A stretch of 64,000 bases of DNA from Leucaena leucocephala (lineage: Eukaryota; Streptophyta; Magnoliopsida; Fabales; Fabaceae). The notes below the pieces were generated by a model. That model saw only the letters and a program-made list of their open reading frames with translations, was not told where the DNA came from and searched no databases. How positions within the stretch are numbered: the stretch's first letter is position 1; every line of letters starts with the position of its first letter. A program made the translations under genes and the position numbers. Below, piece by piece: positions 13,407 to 26,185 of the stretch. Location of the stretch: contig CM073562.1 in NCBI GenBank assembly GCA_037074615.1, positions 5,007,001 to 5,071,000 on the forward strand, read 5' to 3'.

Positions 13407-14155
13407 GTGTGTTTAGATAGACTTTTAGAAAAATGTTTATAAAAAAAAAAATTCTGGACAATTTTTGAAAAAGAATTTATGGAGAATAATTTATAGAAAA
13501 AAAGTAGTTATGAATAAATAAGTGTTTAGATAGTTATTATTAGAAAAGCTTTTATAATTATTAAATTACTAAAATAGGGTATAAGATAAAAATTTTTTTT
13601 AATTATGCTCTTTGTTCATTATCTCATTCTTTCCTCTTAAAAACATACTTTCATCTCCTTTCTTTTTCTTCATCACATCACGGAGGTAGACTGACGGAGG
13701 AAGGAGTTGAACATGAGAGCTCAGCGACTCACGCATCGATAGGGGAGATCGACCCAGCCACCCGACTTGATAATGAGCTCCAGAGGTGACAGCACATAGA
13801 TAGCAATGAGGAGTTTCAGCAGCTACAGTGACAAGGAGCTTTAGCAGCTATGGTGACGACGAGCTTCAGTAACGACGGCAAAGGCACAGAGGCTATGATA
13901 GTGAAGAGCAGAAGACGCAAGCTAGAAGAGAGAAGAATGAGAGACAAGAGAGTAGGGAAAATAAGGGTAAAATAGTAATTGTGTAATCTATAAACTCTTT
14001 CACTATTATAAAAGCTAGTGCTACCACTTTATCTAAAACTATAGTTTTACTTAGAAGTTTTTTTGAACAAATATGATTATTTATTTTAAATTTTTTTAAA
14101 TCAAAATTTTATCCAAAAAAAATTCTAAAACTATAGTTCGGATGAAATTCAATCC
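13407..14155 (-). mobile_element. TTTGGATA-family non-autonomous element with GC-richer core
   Basis: The left end (GTGTGTTTAGATAG... then GTGTTTAGATAGTTATT) and right end (ATAAACTCTTTCACTATTATAAAAGCTAG, then ATCTAAAACTATAG) match the arms of the elements at 51004-51530 and 56530-57680. The inner part, about 13630-13960, is much richer in G and C, with repeated GAGCTTCAG/GAGCTTTAGCAGCTA phrases, and is absent from the other copies. It may be captured DNA. No open frame of useful length. Confidence 0.6.
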
Positions 14156-14579
14156 TATCTCTACATTGACACAAATACACATACTTTCTATGCCTAATAA
14201 TAAAATAAACCATGGTACATGAGAAAAAAGTGAAAAGTTTATAATGAATAATTTATATAGTATCAATTTGAATTTAGGTCTTTTTAATTAATAAATTTTT
14301 TAAATAAAATTAATAGGCATTAATCTAAATAAAAAGAATTTTAGCCACAAATATAAAATCTTAAATATAAGTTATTGTAAATATAGAAAATTCTTTTAAA
14401 TAAATTATTTTCAATTGAGTTTAATAATATTTAAATTTAAGTTCAGACAACATATTAAAGAAAAATTCAAATAGACTTTCCACCAATTTTTTTTTCTTTT
14501 ATTTGGACCAGAATAACTGAATAAATGTAGGTATAACTTAAATATGTCTTTTTGGTGTTTGTTAATTTGAAAAATGCGG

Positions 14580-15102
14580 ACGTTGTTAGTTATTAGCCGA
14601 ATCCTTTCATAGTCTCTCTCTCCAAGTTGTTTCGTTTCTCTCTCCAAGAATCCAGCTTAAATCAACAACAGACACAGCACTCAATGGTGGTTAAGGTTAA
14701 GGCTAATTCCCAAGGTCTCCATCATCTTCCTGCAACTCCATACGCCATTTTCATTCTCACACCTTTCCTCCTCCTTCTCCTCCTTTTTGGACCACTTAAA
14801 GTTGCAGACTTGTTCTCCATTGATTTTCAACTGTCAGACTCACTAAGAGAGAGAAATCTAGAAAGAGAGAGAGAACTCAATTCCTTCTCTCTTTAACTTT
14901 CTGAAATCCAATTCCTCTCTCTTTACGTTATTCCTATTTATTTCCTGAGTTCTCTCTGACTTGCCTTTTATTCTAGCCTACCCTTTGTTTACCTTGTTTC
15001 AAGCTATTCTATTCTACAGTACAATCAATCCATCATCCTCTGCCGTTTTCAAAGCTGGGTGTGGGTGTTTGGTTCCTAGTTTTTCCCAAAGATTGATCGA
15101 AA
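14580..15102 (+). promoter_or_regulatory. Probable promoter/5' leader of the DUF1645-like gene, with upstream ORF
   Basis: The region turns CT-rich just before the gene: CTCTCTCTCCAAG-like phrases near 14614 and 14637, and a GA-rich tract at 14850-14880, as in many plant 5' leaders. An open frame at 14627-14896 (89 codons, with a hydrophobic Leu-rich stretch near residues 43-54) ends 206 bases before the main ATG and could be an upstream ORF if transcription starts near 14600. The start site is not known. Confidence 0.4.
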
Positions 15103-15915
15103 ATGGTAGTCGAACTTTGCTCTGAGAATTGTGGGATTTCGGTTTCTACAATGAGTCCGAGGATTTCATTCTCGCATGATTTCTCTCAATCAGATGTTAT
15201 CCCTGTTGAGCAAACCCCTTTTAGATCTAACTCCTCTGGTTTGAACTCCAGCTTTGATTTTGATGTCTGTGTTCGTGAAAGCTTGGAGCAAGAGTCATCT
15301 TCTGCAGATGAGCTCTTCTCTGATGGCAAAATGCTTCCCACTGAGATCAAGAAGAAGAGGATGAAAGACCAGTCACCACCACTTCATCCAACCCAGATGG
15401 TCCCACACACAGAAGCTGTTCGTGAAAATGCCTCAACCAGCAAAACAACCAAGAACAACGAAAGCCTCAAAGAGATGAAGCATCAACAACAACAACATGT
15501 AGTGAATAATAATGATGAAGTGGATGAGAAGCAGAGTTCTTCTAATGGTACTAACAAGTCGTTCTGGGGATTCAAAAGAAGTAGCAGTTGTGGTAGTGGT
15601 GGCTATGGAAGAAGCTTATGTCCTTTACCACTTTTATCAAGAAGCAATTCAACTGGTTCTGCTCCTACATCAAGTGTTAATAAGAGGATGCCACTTTATT
15701 CAAAGGAAGGTCCCAACAACGTGATGAAGCAAAAGCCCCACCACAAGCATACTCCCACAACAAGGCCTTATCAAAAGCCTCCATTGAAGAAAATCCATGG
15801 ATCTTATGTTCATAATGGTGTTAGAGTCAACCCGGTTATCAATGTTCCTTCTGCAAATCTATTTGGTTTGGGTTCTATCTTCTCCAGCAACAGAGATAAG
15901 TCCAAGAAGAAGTGA
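15103..15915 (+). CDS. Ser-rich DUF1645-like protein, single exon
   Basis: Intronless 270-residue protein. Residues 1-60 carry a Ser-rich segment with RISFSHDFSQSD, then NSSFDFDVCVRES (about 48-60) and SADELFSDGKMLP (about 67-79), a pattern I associate with plant DUF1645 proteins (AT1G68330-like, sometimes annotated as membrane-associated kinase regulator). A Lys-rich link follows, then a His/Gln/Asn-rich middle, an SFWGFKRSSSCGSGG block, a Ser/Thr tract, and a strongly basic tail ending FGLGSIFSSNRDKSKKK. No signal peptide or membrane segment is seen. The start is the first in-frame Met after the CT-rich leader, with an A at -3 (AAAATGG). Biochemical role is unknown; likely a soluble, phosphorylatable, largely disordered protein. 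Real gene: sure; family: fairly sure. Confidence 0.87.
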   Translation: MVVELCSENCGISVSTMSPRISFSHDFSQSDVIPVEQTPFRSNSSGLNSSFDFDVCVRESLEQESSSADELFSDGKMLPTEIKKKRMKDQSPPLHPTQMVPHTEAVRENASTSKTTKNNESLKEMKHQQQQHVVNNNDEVDEKQSSSNGTNKSFWGFKRSSSCGSGGYGRSLCPLPLLSRSNSTGSAPTSSVNKRMPLYSKEGPNNVMKQKPHHKHTPTTRPYQKPPLKKIHGSYVHNGVRVNPVINVPSANLFGLGSIFSSNRDKSKKK

Positions 15916-16710
15916 ATCCACAGAAAGTTCCATAAAGGGTATGTTCAAATTGAGGAGAATGATTCACTTTTGACATTTCCTTTTAACTGTTATTCTCCTC
16001 AGTCTAAACATAACCAGATAAGTATATATATATATATATATATATATCTAAATAAGAACAATTTGATTCCTCTTCCTTGTCTCTCTCAAGTCTTCTTGAG
16101 CCAAAACTAAAAAAAATAGCCTGAATCTGCAAATTAACTGGTCTCCATGTTGCTTGTACTTTCTGGGTGGGTTTGATTTGACTATGATGTGGTTGGGAAA
16201 ATTAGGTAGGTAGAGGTAAAATTTTAGAGAGGTAAAGAAAAAGGGTATGAAATTTGCAGGATCAAGGAGACAAGGAGAGAGAGAGTGAGATGAAAGAAGG
16301 TCAGGAATGATATAATGCAGTCACATGGTTTGGGGCACAAAAAAACAGGTAACGGTAGCTTTCATGGCTGTCCCTTGCTTGTTTGTTTGTTGCCGTACTT
16401 ATGTTATTTGGTCAGACAATGTGTAAATACGTTGATTTTGATTCAGGTTTCTTCTTCTTCTTTTTCTTTTTATTATTTCCTTCTTGTTGTCCTTCTTCTC
16501 TGCTGATACTGCAGTCTCTGAAATAAGAGAGTGATAGAGATTAGAGAAAAGAGAAGCAGCTTTTGTGCAATTTTATGATGTAAGAGATTGGCTTGTTCAT
16601 GTTCATCTTCTTCTCTGTTCGGTTGCTTTTGTTTTGTCCTTCATTGATTGTTTCAATAATATATTCTCTTTCAGTGAGATATTATCTATCTTCTTGTTAG
16701 CCAGGAATGT
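15916..16710 (+). other. Probable 3' UTR and downstream flank of the DUF1645-like gene
   Basis: Sequence is less AT-biased than the following desert up to about 16700 and contains a (TA)n run at 16022-16047. The T-rich stretch near 16600-16680, with AATAATATATTCTC, is a plausible polyadenylation region. The small ORF at 16315-16506 is not called. Confidence 0.4.
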
Positions 16711-19682
16711 AACTCTGACCTCATTAGAAAAAAATTATTATTAAATTATTATTTTTTTTAGAAAAAATATGTGTGTGGATAGTTTTTAATTGGCAAAATG
16801 CACTTGTCATAACCTATAAAAAGAGTTATTTTGAAACCTTAAGTTTATAATGTATTTTTAGTTTTCTAATCATAATGTTGTTAACCAAAGATGATTACAT
16901 TGAAATTTTAACTTTTGACAAATCATTATTGAATATTGATATATTAAATTTAATTTTAAAAAATAACAATAATTAATATATAAAATATTATCATTTGATA
17001 CTAATGGAGGATTACATAACTTAAAAATACTTTATAAAATTAAAAGACTAAACTTAAAATATTATATAAAGTTAAAGGATTAGACGTAGACTTTTGCCTT
17101 GTTTTGTTAATTTTTTTAAAATTTACAATATAATTTCTAAATTTTTCCATGTAACTATTAGCCTATCACATTTTGTTAATAAAATAATTGACCTCAGTTT
17201 TGCGTACAAATGTAAGGTTTGAGAGAATTTAAATTTATTAGTAAATAAATAAAATAAAGATGATGATAAACCACATTATTCATGTGATTTGTAAATAGAA
17301 AATCATAGGAAAAAATATATAATTCCTAATTATAAATAACATTACTTATATATATATATACACGATTTTAAATTATTTATATATTAATATATATCATAAA
17401 TGAAAAACTATTATTAATAAAACCACGAGTTAGAGAGAGAGAGAGTTAATTTCTTATTTACCTGGCTCACCACTCTAGACTATACTCAGTAGTCAGTACA
17501 TGGAAGAGAGAGATTCAGTTCATAAATGCTTGTTTTTCTGCAGATACATGACTCAAATTGCCAGTACCCCTTGCATTTGGTTCAATGAATGCTCCAAAAA
17601 TTAATTGAACAAAATTAATTTTAAATTGTCAATACTTAAAGTCTAATACAATTTTCACTTATGACTTCTGATTTTAAATATAGATAGATTTATATTTTTT
17701 AACTTTCAAACTAAATTAATAATTTAGTCATTTCTTTTTAGTTTTGATATACATATTATATATATATATATATATATATAATTATGTGTGCTTTTTTCTT
17801 TGAATCACAACAAATCATAGTTCCAAACCCCAAGCCAACACATGCTAAATATTACTAAAATAATTGTACATGATTCATCTTATCTTTAATATAATACATA
17901 TTTAATTAATTAAATTAAATTAAGTTAGTTAGTTAATATAATATTTTTTTTAAAAAATACCATAATTATTTTTCTTAATTCTTTTATTCTCTCTCTTACT
18001 TGATTTCTATTCAGAGAATATCTATAAGGATAACTTAAAAAATAGATAAATACAAAAAATATCTTATATCTATAATTAAAATTAATTTTTCAATTAAGTC
18101 ATATTAAGAACTAATATTTTCTAGTCTTCCTATTATAAATATAAAACTTAGTTTATAATATAAAATATACTATAAACTATATTTTATATTTAAAAATAAA
18201 AAAATACTTATTTATTGTATATTGATTTGTCCATCAATATTTGGTTTAATATACTCTACTACTTAAAATACCACTTAGCTCTTTTTTTTATGTGCCATGC
18301 CAAACATTTTTAAGACTTTATTAATAACGTGCTCGTATGCATGTGTTTTTACTAAGTAAAAAAATCACTAGTTCAATCTTATAACCTCATGCTATTAATA
18401 TTTATTATTTTAAATAAATAATAATAATAAATATTTTCAACAATACTCCCTAAATTTTAAGATTTGTATATATAAGCAATAAGTAAAATAACTATTAATA
18501 AAATTATCTATATAAATATAAGAGTTACAAAAAATTCCTCATAAAATTTTAAAGCTTAAGGAGGCTATTTAAACTTGGCATAAAATTAAGGGGGTTATGT
18601 ATAATTTCACCTAGAAGAAATTATATAACTCGTTGAAAAAAGGAAAAAGGGAGAAAATTATGTCCTCTGCATTGTGTTTTTTTTTTTTTTTTGTAGAGTT
18701 GAAACGGTATTTCTTAAATAATAGATAAAGACTGAACCTTGTGCTATTTAGTGTTAGTTTTTGTGCCTGGAGCTTTAGGCCCAATTTGTGGTAGAGTTTG
18801 AGTTTGGGCTTTTTATTGGGCCACTTCTGACTCTTAGTGGATTCTTGGAGCTTTTATTAACCCATACTTTGTTATTGGGCTGGATTAAAAACCTATTAAA
18901 AAAAATGAAAGACCGATACTTTGTTGGAGTTGAAAAGTATAATTAATGGGCTCAAGCTATGGAATAAATAATGGGCTTTTTAGAGGACTGAAGGTAAATT
19001 AGTTTTTTTTTATATATATAAAAGGCATTATTTGAAGTTTAGAATGTGTTTTGAGAAATAAAAAAGTGCCATTTAAATTTCTTAACTATAAGAATTTTTT
19101 TTTGATTATTTTTGTTATATATATGAAGCTTTGTAGAAAGAAGGCTTAACCGTTTGGTTGGGATGAAGGGAAGCTAGAAATTAAGCCTAAATTATTTAAT
19201 GCATTTTTATGTGTTATATCTCCAATGTAACCCATCCAACAATGTGATTATTAAATAGATTTTTATTCATAATAAATATTTGATAATTAAATAAGTTGTT
19301 AGAATTATTCAAATGTTCCAACACTTCATAGAAAAATTGGAGAAAAGTTTATTGATTAATTTTTTTTTCTATAAGAAGGACATAAATCATAATATTAATA
19401 CTCTGTGTCTATAAAATTTATTGAATATTGATACTTTTTTAAGTATTAAGTTTTATCAAATCATTTTCACTAGTAAAATTTTTAACGAATACTCCTATTT
19501 TTATTTCACTAAGTGCCTTGCTTAAACGGTTAAACTTATAAATACAATATTTAAGTCAATATAAAAACTTTATCTATAGGTAATATATCAATTTTTCTTT
19601 AAATACATTTTAAACCTAAGATATATCTTGACTTCAATGGACTTCAAGACAGATTTACCTAAATATTTTTTTCCTATTAATA

Positions 19683-19845
19683 GCTCAGTTCCTATCTGTT
19701 TTTTTTTTTGGGGGGGGGGGTGTTGGTTGTGTTTAAGAGCTTTTGAGAGCTGGAAAATGATAGAAAGGGATGTAACTCCCTAACACTTTGTAATTGATGC
19801 CTTTTTTACAATGATATAGATGTTCATTTAAAAAAAAATATTTAA
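19683..19845 (+). mobile_element. Possible 3' tail of a 5'-truncated LINE
   Basis: A T/G homopolymer is followed by GTTTAAGAGCTTTTGAGAGC, GATGTAACTCCC, TTTGTAATTGATGCC and an A run after GATATAGATGTTCATTT. This resembles the 3' ends of plant L1-type LINEs, as I remember them. No target-site duplication was found and no coding part is present. Confidence 0.3.
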
Positions 19846-21994
19846 ATCCGTTTCAAGTGAATATGACATTTATAGACTCATAAAAGGCATTTAAATCCCC
19901 AACCTCATTCCCCCAAGAAAATGCACCTACTTCAAATTTATGAGCCTGATTATTTTTTTTTAGCTAAAATACACAAAATTCATTAAACTTTAGGTGTTTC
20001 ATAATCTCTATAACCTTTAAAATTTTAAGTTAAGAACTTTAATATTTTATATTTTAATTATCAAGATATTATCGTTAAAATTATTGTTAAAGTTAACACT
20101 TTTTATGATATCATAAATTTTATATTTTTTATTATATATCACTTTATTTAAAAAATAATATTTGACACTTACATATAATTTTAGTTTTTTCTAATACTTA
20201 AATATAAAATATGTAAATAACACATTACACTTGTAATGTAAAGTATTTTTCTAAATATTTAAAAAATATAAAATATTTAAAAATATATTTAAAATATTTA
20301 TTTTACTATATTTAAATAAAAAATATAAACTACTTAAAATTATATATAAATTGCTAAGTATATTTTTAAATGACATGAAAGATAATAAAAAAATATAAAA
20401 AATATGATATGATAAAAATTATTAATTTTAATAGTATAAATTTATTAATTAAAATATTAAATATTAAATATTAAATTTATTCATTTAAAATTTTAAAAGT
20501 TAGAAGGTTATATACAATTGATGTGATTGGGGTTTTATGGATTTAAGTTTTTTTTAAAAAAAAAAAGAAAACAAGAAGTATGTTTGGCGTAATTTTTCAA
20601 AGTAGACCAAATTCAAAGCAGTGTAGCCTACTTTTTCTTCATTCCTTATTTTTTTTTAAAAAAAATTTGAGAATAAGAAAATCCAGAAAGTGAACAGATA
20701 GTTCAGATTCAATGTCATCTTAAATATAATGAATATTGTGCTTTATGTGGTCCAATTTTCACCAATCCTCATCAGCTCAACTTTGTTCAGTCAGTATCCA
20801 GAAAGAAGCATATTCTCTGTCTCAAAGCTGCCAGTTTTTTTCCTTTAGCTTGTTTCTCTCACCCCAAATTTGGTCCTCCTCTTTTCTTGATTTGTGATAT
20901 ACTGTAGTCATGATATGTACTGTTTTTATTTTTGTTTTTATTTTTAATAAATTGTTAAACAGGATCTCTGCAAGCAATCATGTAGTGAAAGAGAAAATAG
21001 ACGTTAGAAAAATTGAAAATTACAAAAATACATGTCTGAATGACTCAAAGCGGGTTTATTTTCTGGATGTTGTATTATTCTAAAAAAAATTAAGGAAAAA
21101 AGAAAGACTAATCCTGTCAATTTATTCCATATATTTTTATAATTTATTATTAAATTCAAATATTATAGAATAAATTAAATCAAAATTTAAGAAATAAAAG
21201 TTATATTCTCTTTTAAAATAGATAACCCCTAACTCTTTCTAAATAGGTTTATTTCACACATAAGAGTTAAAAAATTAAATCTGTAATTACTTATTTTGAA
21301 AAATAAGAGGCGTTACTATTCAGGTCAACCTAAACTAGTAGTTGAACATATAATTCTTTTATTTAAAGGGATAAATACTACAAGTTATATAATTTTTTTT
21401 TTATTTAAAAAATATATACTAATAATAATATGAGATTATATAAGTAAAATAAAATTATGATTAACGGTAACACTATTAACGGCAGATATAATATTTTAAT
21501 TTAAGAGTCTTGTATGTCGCCATCATCATGAGGTGTCATATAAGGTCTATGGTTTTCAAGTGATTGTTTCCTTAAAATTGTGATGATTGTGTTGAGGAGA
21601 GGGAGCAAAGCATGTGGTGGCGTTGTATGATTATTGAGAGAATATGAATTTTCCCTCTCAGCTTCCCCACCTAATGTTTAGTGTTTACCCATTTGGATGA
21701 AACTCCGGGAGGCAATATAATCTCCCAATATCTCTTTGCTTCTTCTTCTTCTTTTCCCCCCATTTCATTTCAATTTTGGTATGCCCCAACCGAGGCATTT
21801 TATAAAAATAGAAATGCATAAATAAAAATAAAATTTAAAAGTAAGAAACAAAAGAAAAATTAATATTTTTATCTATATAGTTCTCATTCATTTATAGCTC
21901 ATATTCTAAATTTTAACTCGGTACAATTTAACCCCTATAATTCTGACTTAATTATAATTTAATTATCTTAATTTTAACATAAGATAACTTAACC

Positions 21995-22115
21995 CCTATA
22001 GTTTAATTATTTAAAAATTAATCCCTATAATTTAGAAAATAAAAATTATATATTTTATGAAATTTATAGATTAAAATTTTAAATAATTAAAATTATAGGG
22101 ATCGAGTTAAAATAA
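21995..22115. repeat. Short inverted repeat (hairpin)
   Basis: The left arm, with TTAACCCCTATAGTTTAATTA, pairs imperfectly with the right arm ending AATTATAGGGATCGAGTTAA. Size suggests a small MITE or its remnant. No coding content. Confidence 0.45.
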
Positions 22116-23155
22116 ATTAAAATTTAAAAATATTTATTAAAAAATAAAATTTAAATATTGAGTTTTAACTTAATTAAAATTATGAAAAATAAATAGCAAC
22201 AAGTCAAAATTTAATGAATAAATGATAATTTAAGTAAAAAATATATGGATGAGAAGATCAATTCTCCCCTTTAATAAAGTTAAAAAGAAATTTTCCTTGA
22301 GAAGCAAACACGTGATATGTCCTTAATTATTCTCTCCATACCAATTGGGGATGAAAATGATTTACCTTTAGGAGATAAAATAAAGTCACTGAATGAAAAA
22401 GGGAATGTGAAGATCGTCAAGAAGGTAATAATAATACTAATAATGAAAAGGAATCTGTTTCCTTTTTGAAGGAGGAATTTGAAGCAATAATGAAAGAAGA
22501 GAAAGTTGCATGAACTGAAAAGCGAAGGAGAATAATCTTTGAAATAAAAAAAAAAAATGATGCAACTTTGTTCTTCAAGTGGTTCAACCAAATTACCAAA
22601 GTGAATACAATAACTACAGACTCCCCTGCCAACCTAAGATGTGACACCTCTTTTCCCAAACCCTTTTGGGACTCTCACTTTTACCCACTCTCTTCCCCAT
22701 CCCCTCCCTCCTCTCAAATAATCAAAGTACTTTTTCAACCTTTTTTAATTATCTAATCAATGGTTCAACATCAGGCTGTATATGTAAAAAAAATCTCATA
22801 GTCAATATTAAAACTTTTTTAAGAATTCTATAGTGCAAGGTAATTAATTATTATTTCTCACAGTTGATACTTTAGATTTATTTAAAAAAGATTAAAATAT
22901 TTTTTCATTTTAATTAATTCAAATAGATTAAATAAGATAAATAAATTATTTAATTATAATAAATATAATATAATTTTTTAAAAATATTTCTATATAATAT
23001 TATATTATATATTAGTTTATAACTTACATAAATTAATTTTAAAAATAATAAATATTAGAAATAAAATAAATTAGAGTATTGTAAAACAACCATAACAGAT
23101 GATAAGATGAAAAAAGAATCAGTTTCAAAGTCAACAACAGGACACTCATGCTGAT

Positions 23156-23959
23156 TAGAGATGTATATAGGTAGGGTTAGATAGGATAGTCCATCTACCC
23201 AGTGCCCTACCTAAAAAATATATATGCTATATTTTATAGCCCGATATCTAAGTCTACCTTGTAAAAGCCTTAATTATTTTGGGCTGGACATAGGCAGGTT
23301 GGATATAGGTGGGCTGAGTATACCCAAGTCGTGATGCTCTATTCATATTGTAAAAAAAAATCTACAATTATGAACTTATAAAATAATATTATATTCATAT
23401 GTCTTCAACAATTAAATAATATACATAATTTACTAAGAATAATATAACAAAAAGATAGTAATTAAAGTTTTAAAATTAATAGCATATAAAAAAATGTTGA
23501 AGTCTAAATAGTTTGCAATTATAACTTTGCATCAATCTCTCCAAAATTGATAAAGATAAAATATTTTAAAAAAAATATATGACGGTTACTACAGTTTAAA
23601 AAAAATAAAGAAAAAAATTAATTTAGTTATAAATTTTAAATGATGCAATTACTTACTTGACTACTCATATTTACAAATTACCCTTTAATTAATAGTATCT
23701 ATCATATTTATTCTATGTGAAATACTATAATTTATAAATTTTGATATATAAAAAAATAATTAACTAGGTATGGTCAAATGGGCAGGGCAGTAACCCCTAC
23801 CCAATGCTTGGCCCTACCCAATGCTTGGCCCAATCCAAATATTGACCCTGCCTAAAATTATCCATTTTACATTAGATAATTTTTTATCGAGTCAGACAAG
23901 ATATATTTTGTATGGGTTTAGGCAGACTCTAGAAGCTGTAGGTTTCTTGAATAACCCTA
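23156..23959. mobile_element. Non-autonomous hAT-like element, older copy
   Basis: About 804 bp. It aligns end to end with the element at 33180-33963: shared blocks include TACC(C)..GTGCCCTACC, TATTTTATAGCCCGATA, AAAAGCC(T/C)TAA..ATTTTGGGC, CCCAAGTCGTGATG, and a long AT-rich middle, then GGGCAGGGCAG near the right end. Termini are TAGAGATGTATATAGG and ...AACCCTA. The flanking octamers ATGCTGAT (23148-23155) and ATGTTGGT (23960-23967) match at 6 of 8 positions, as expected for a decayed 8-bp hAT target-site duplication. No transposase frame. Confidence 0.8.
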
Positions 23960-23967
23960 ATGTTGGT

Positions 23968-25227
23968 AGTAGTGATATTTGTACCATTTAAATACGATTT
24001 TAACATTATGACTTAAAATTTTCAATTAATTTTTTAAATAAATTTATTTTTTTAAAAATTAATAGTCAAAAAGTTATTTTATTTTAAATTTTATACGTAT
24101 TATAAATATTTTTTTAAAAAAAATTAAAACTATTTAAATAAGATTTAGATAACGAACAACATATGAGTTAGTAGTGCACATGAATTCTCTTACCAACGGA
24201 ATTAGTTCCATAATTAAATACTTCATATTTAATATTATTTTTTTATATATTTTTTAATATATATAACTTAAAATAATGACAAATTTTAAAATATCAGTTT
24301 ACTCAAAATAATTTTTTTATTTTAAATTTTCTAATTAAAAAAATTAAATTAGGTTTGGAATCATAGTAATTAAAAAGTGCTCAAATCACATCAAATATTT
24401 ATAGAGAAGTGAGAGGTTGTGTACTTTAGCCCTTTACATCTTACGTCAAAATCAATATATTCTCCATGGGTACAACATAAAATCAATAAAAATGTCACAT
24501 TCCTCATAAATTAATAATTACTGTAACTTATCTTGAATTCTATTCAAGATACAATGCCAGCAAATAGTTTATTTTATAATACAATGCATGACCTTGGTCC
24601 CTAGACCTTGCCGCACGCTGCTATTTTTTCCTGTGGACTGGCCCCACCTAATTTGGCTAAGTTACATCGAGCCGTCCAATTTTATACTTCGAGCCTTTTA
24701 CTCAAAAGTGCAAATTTGATTTCCAGCTTAATTTTTAGAAAAAACTTGTAAAAATATTATTTAAATTTTAAAATTTATAACAACATATTTTTTTTTAGTA
24801 ATTCCTAAATTAAAATTTTAAAATTTGAATAATATTTTTTTTTGATATTTTTCTCTAATTTTATATAAGATGTTAATTTTATAATTTTAAATAGTTTGTT
24901 AATATTTAAAATTCTAACATTATTATTTTTTATTAATAAAATTGATAGTATTAAAGTTAAAAAATTGAATCAATATTTTATGAAACTAAAATATTTAAAT
25001 AAAATTTTATATAAAATTAAATAATTAAATATATAATTTAAATTTTTTATATTTTTTATCAAGTAAAATATTTAACCCAAAAATGGGAAAGATATATAGA
25101 GTGCTTACGATGGCCCAAAATAAGGATATTAGATTATTATATTATTTTTATTTTTTTAATTTAACGAAAGGTATAATCTAGAAGGTTGGAGCGCAACATA
25201 TTTTTACCTATTGTGCTTTGGATCTTC
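23968..25227. other. Gene-free AT-rich intergenic DNA
   Basis: No supported gene. A less AT-rich patch at 24590-24700 has no open frame of note. Confidence 0.5.
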
Positions 25228-26185
25228 CTATAATTAAAGTTTTAAAAAAAGATTCTGATTTAAATTTTAGTTTAAAAAAATTAAAATAAACAATTTTATT
25301 TATTTAAAAATTTATAAATTAAATTATAATTTAAAATTTGAAAGTATAATTTTAAATAAATGTTTAAAAATAATTTTTAAAATAGAAAAATAGTTTATAA
25401 ACAGACTATTTTATCCTTCCTCCTCTCCCTCCCTAATTGGCCAGTCATTCTACATCCGTCGAAGGGTACGTTGATCTGTCGCTGGTGGTCTACGATGGGT
25501 GGAACGACACTGTTGGTCCGTTGGTGGGTTTTCTGTTGATTATAGATGGTTGCCGTTTGCTGTCTCTCTCTCCTTTTGTAGGATCATCTTGATCGGATCT
25601 CACGGCTTCTAGTTTGTGATGGGAGGAAGACAGGACTTCAAACCTTCCTTAGAGACATCACTGGAGCTAATTATACTAAAAGGCCAGCATTTCAACACAT
25701 CAACGGATCTCATCTTGGAGGTATACTCCCTACAATACTGAATCAAAAACCAGAAACAACAAAAGTCACAGTTACAGTAGAACAATCTATTATCACTACT
25801 CGTTAGTTAGTTCGTAGGGAAAAAAAAAAGTGGATTCAAAAGGTTGAAAACGAAAAACCAAACAAATAATTACGGGAAAAGAAAATAAAGAAAAGGAGTG
25901 AAAGAAGTAGAGAAGGAGGGGGTGGTGGGGAAGAGGGGGAAAATTAAAAAATGATGTTTGGTTCGTTCTCAGTAGAGCGAGAGTGAGAAGGAAAAAGGAA
26001 AGTGCAAGAAAACAGGAAAAGATGATGAATAGTTTTTTTTTATAATTATTTATTAATTTATTTTTTTATCTCACATTTTTTTATAATTTATTAACCATAA
26101 AATATATATAATAATATATATTTATTTATTTAAAATTATTTTTTATAAACTTTTTTTAAAAAAATTATTTAAACATATCTAAAAT
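25228..26185. mobile_element. Element-like block with GC-richer insert
   Basis: Flanks such as TTTAAAAAAATTAAAATAAACAATT on the left and AAAATTATTTAAACATATCTAAAA on the right resemble the ends of the TTTGGATA element family. They enclose a distinctly less AT-rich core (about 25420-26010) that has no long reading frame. Boundaries are approximate, and family membership is weaker than for the other copies. Confidence 0.35.

Larger units (their letters stand above)
16711..23147. other. Gene-free AT-rich intergenic DNA
   Basis: No exon with a recognisable product on either strand. Landmarks: (TA)n at 17757-17780, a T run near 18680-18702, several TGGGCC/TGGGCT phrases at 18770-18980, a T-then-G homopolymer near 19700-19722 and pyrimidine-rich sequence at 21730-21770. 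The open frames at 22280-22659 lie in low-complexity DNA and are not called. Confidence 0.55.

Noticed and set aside
22280..22659. Overlapping 103- and 80-codon minus-strand ORFs
   Set aside because: Phe/Leu/Ser-rich translation of purine-rich low-complexity DNA; two overlapping frames and no domain.
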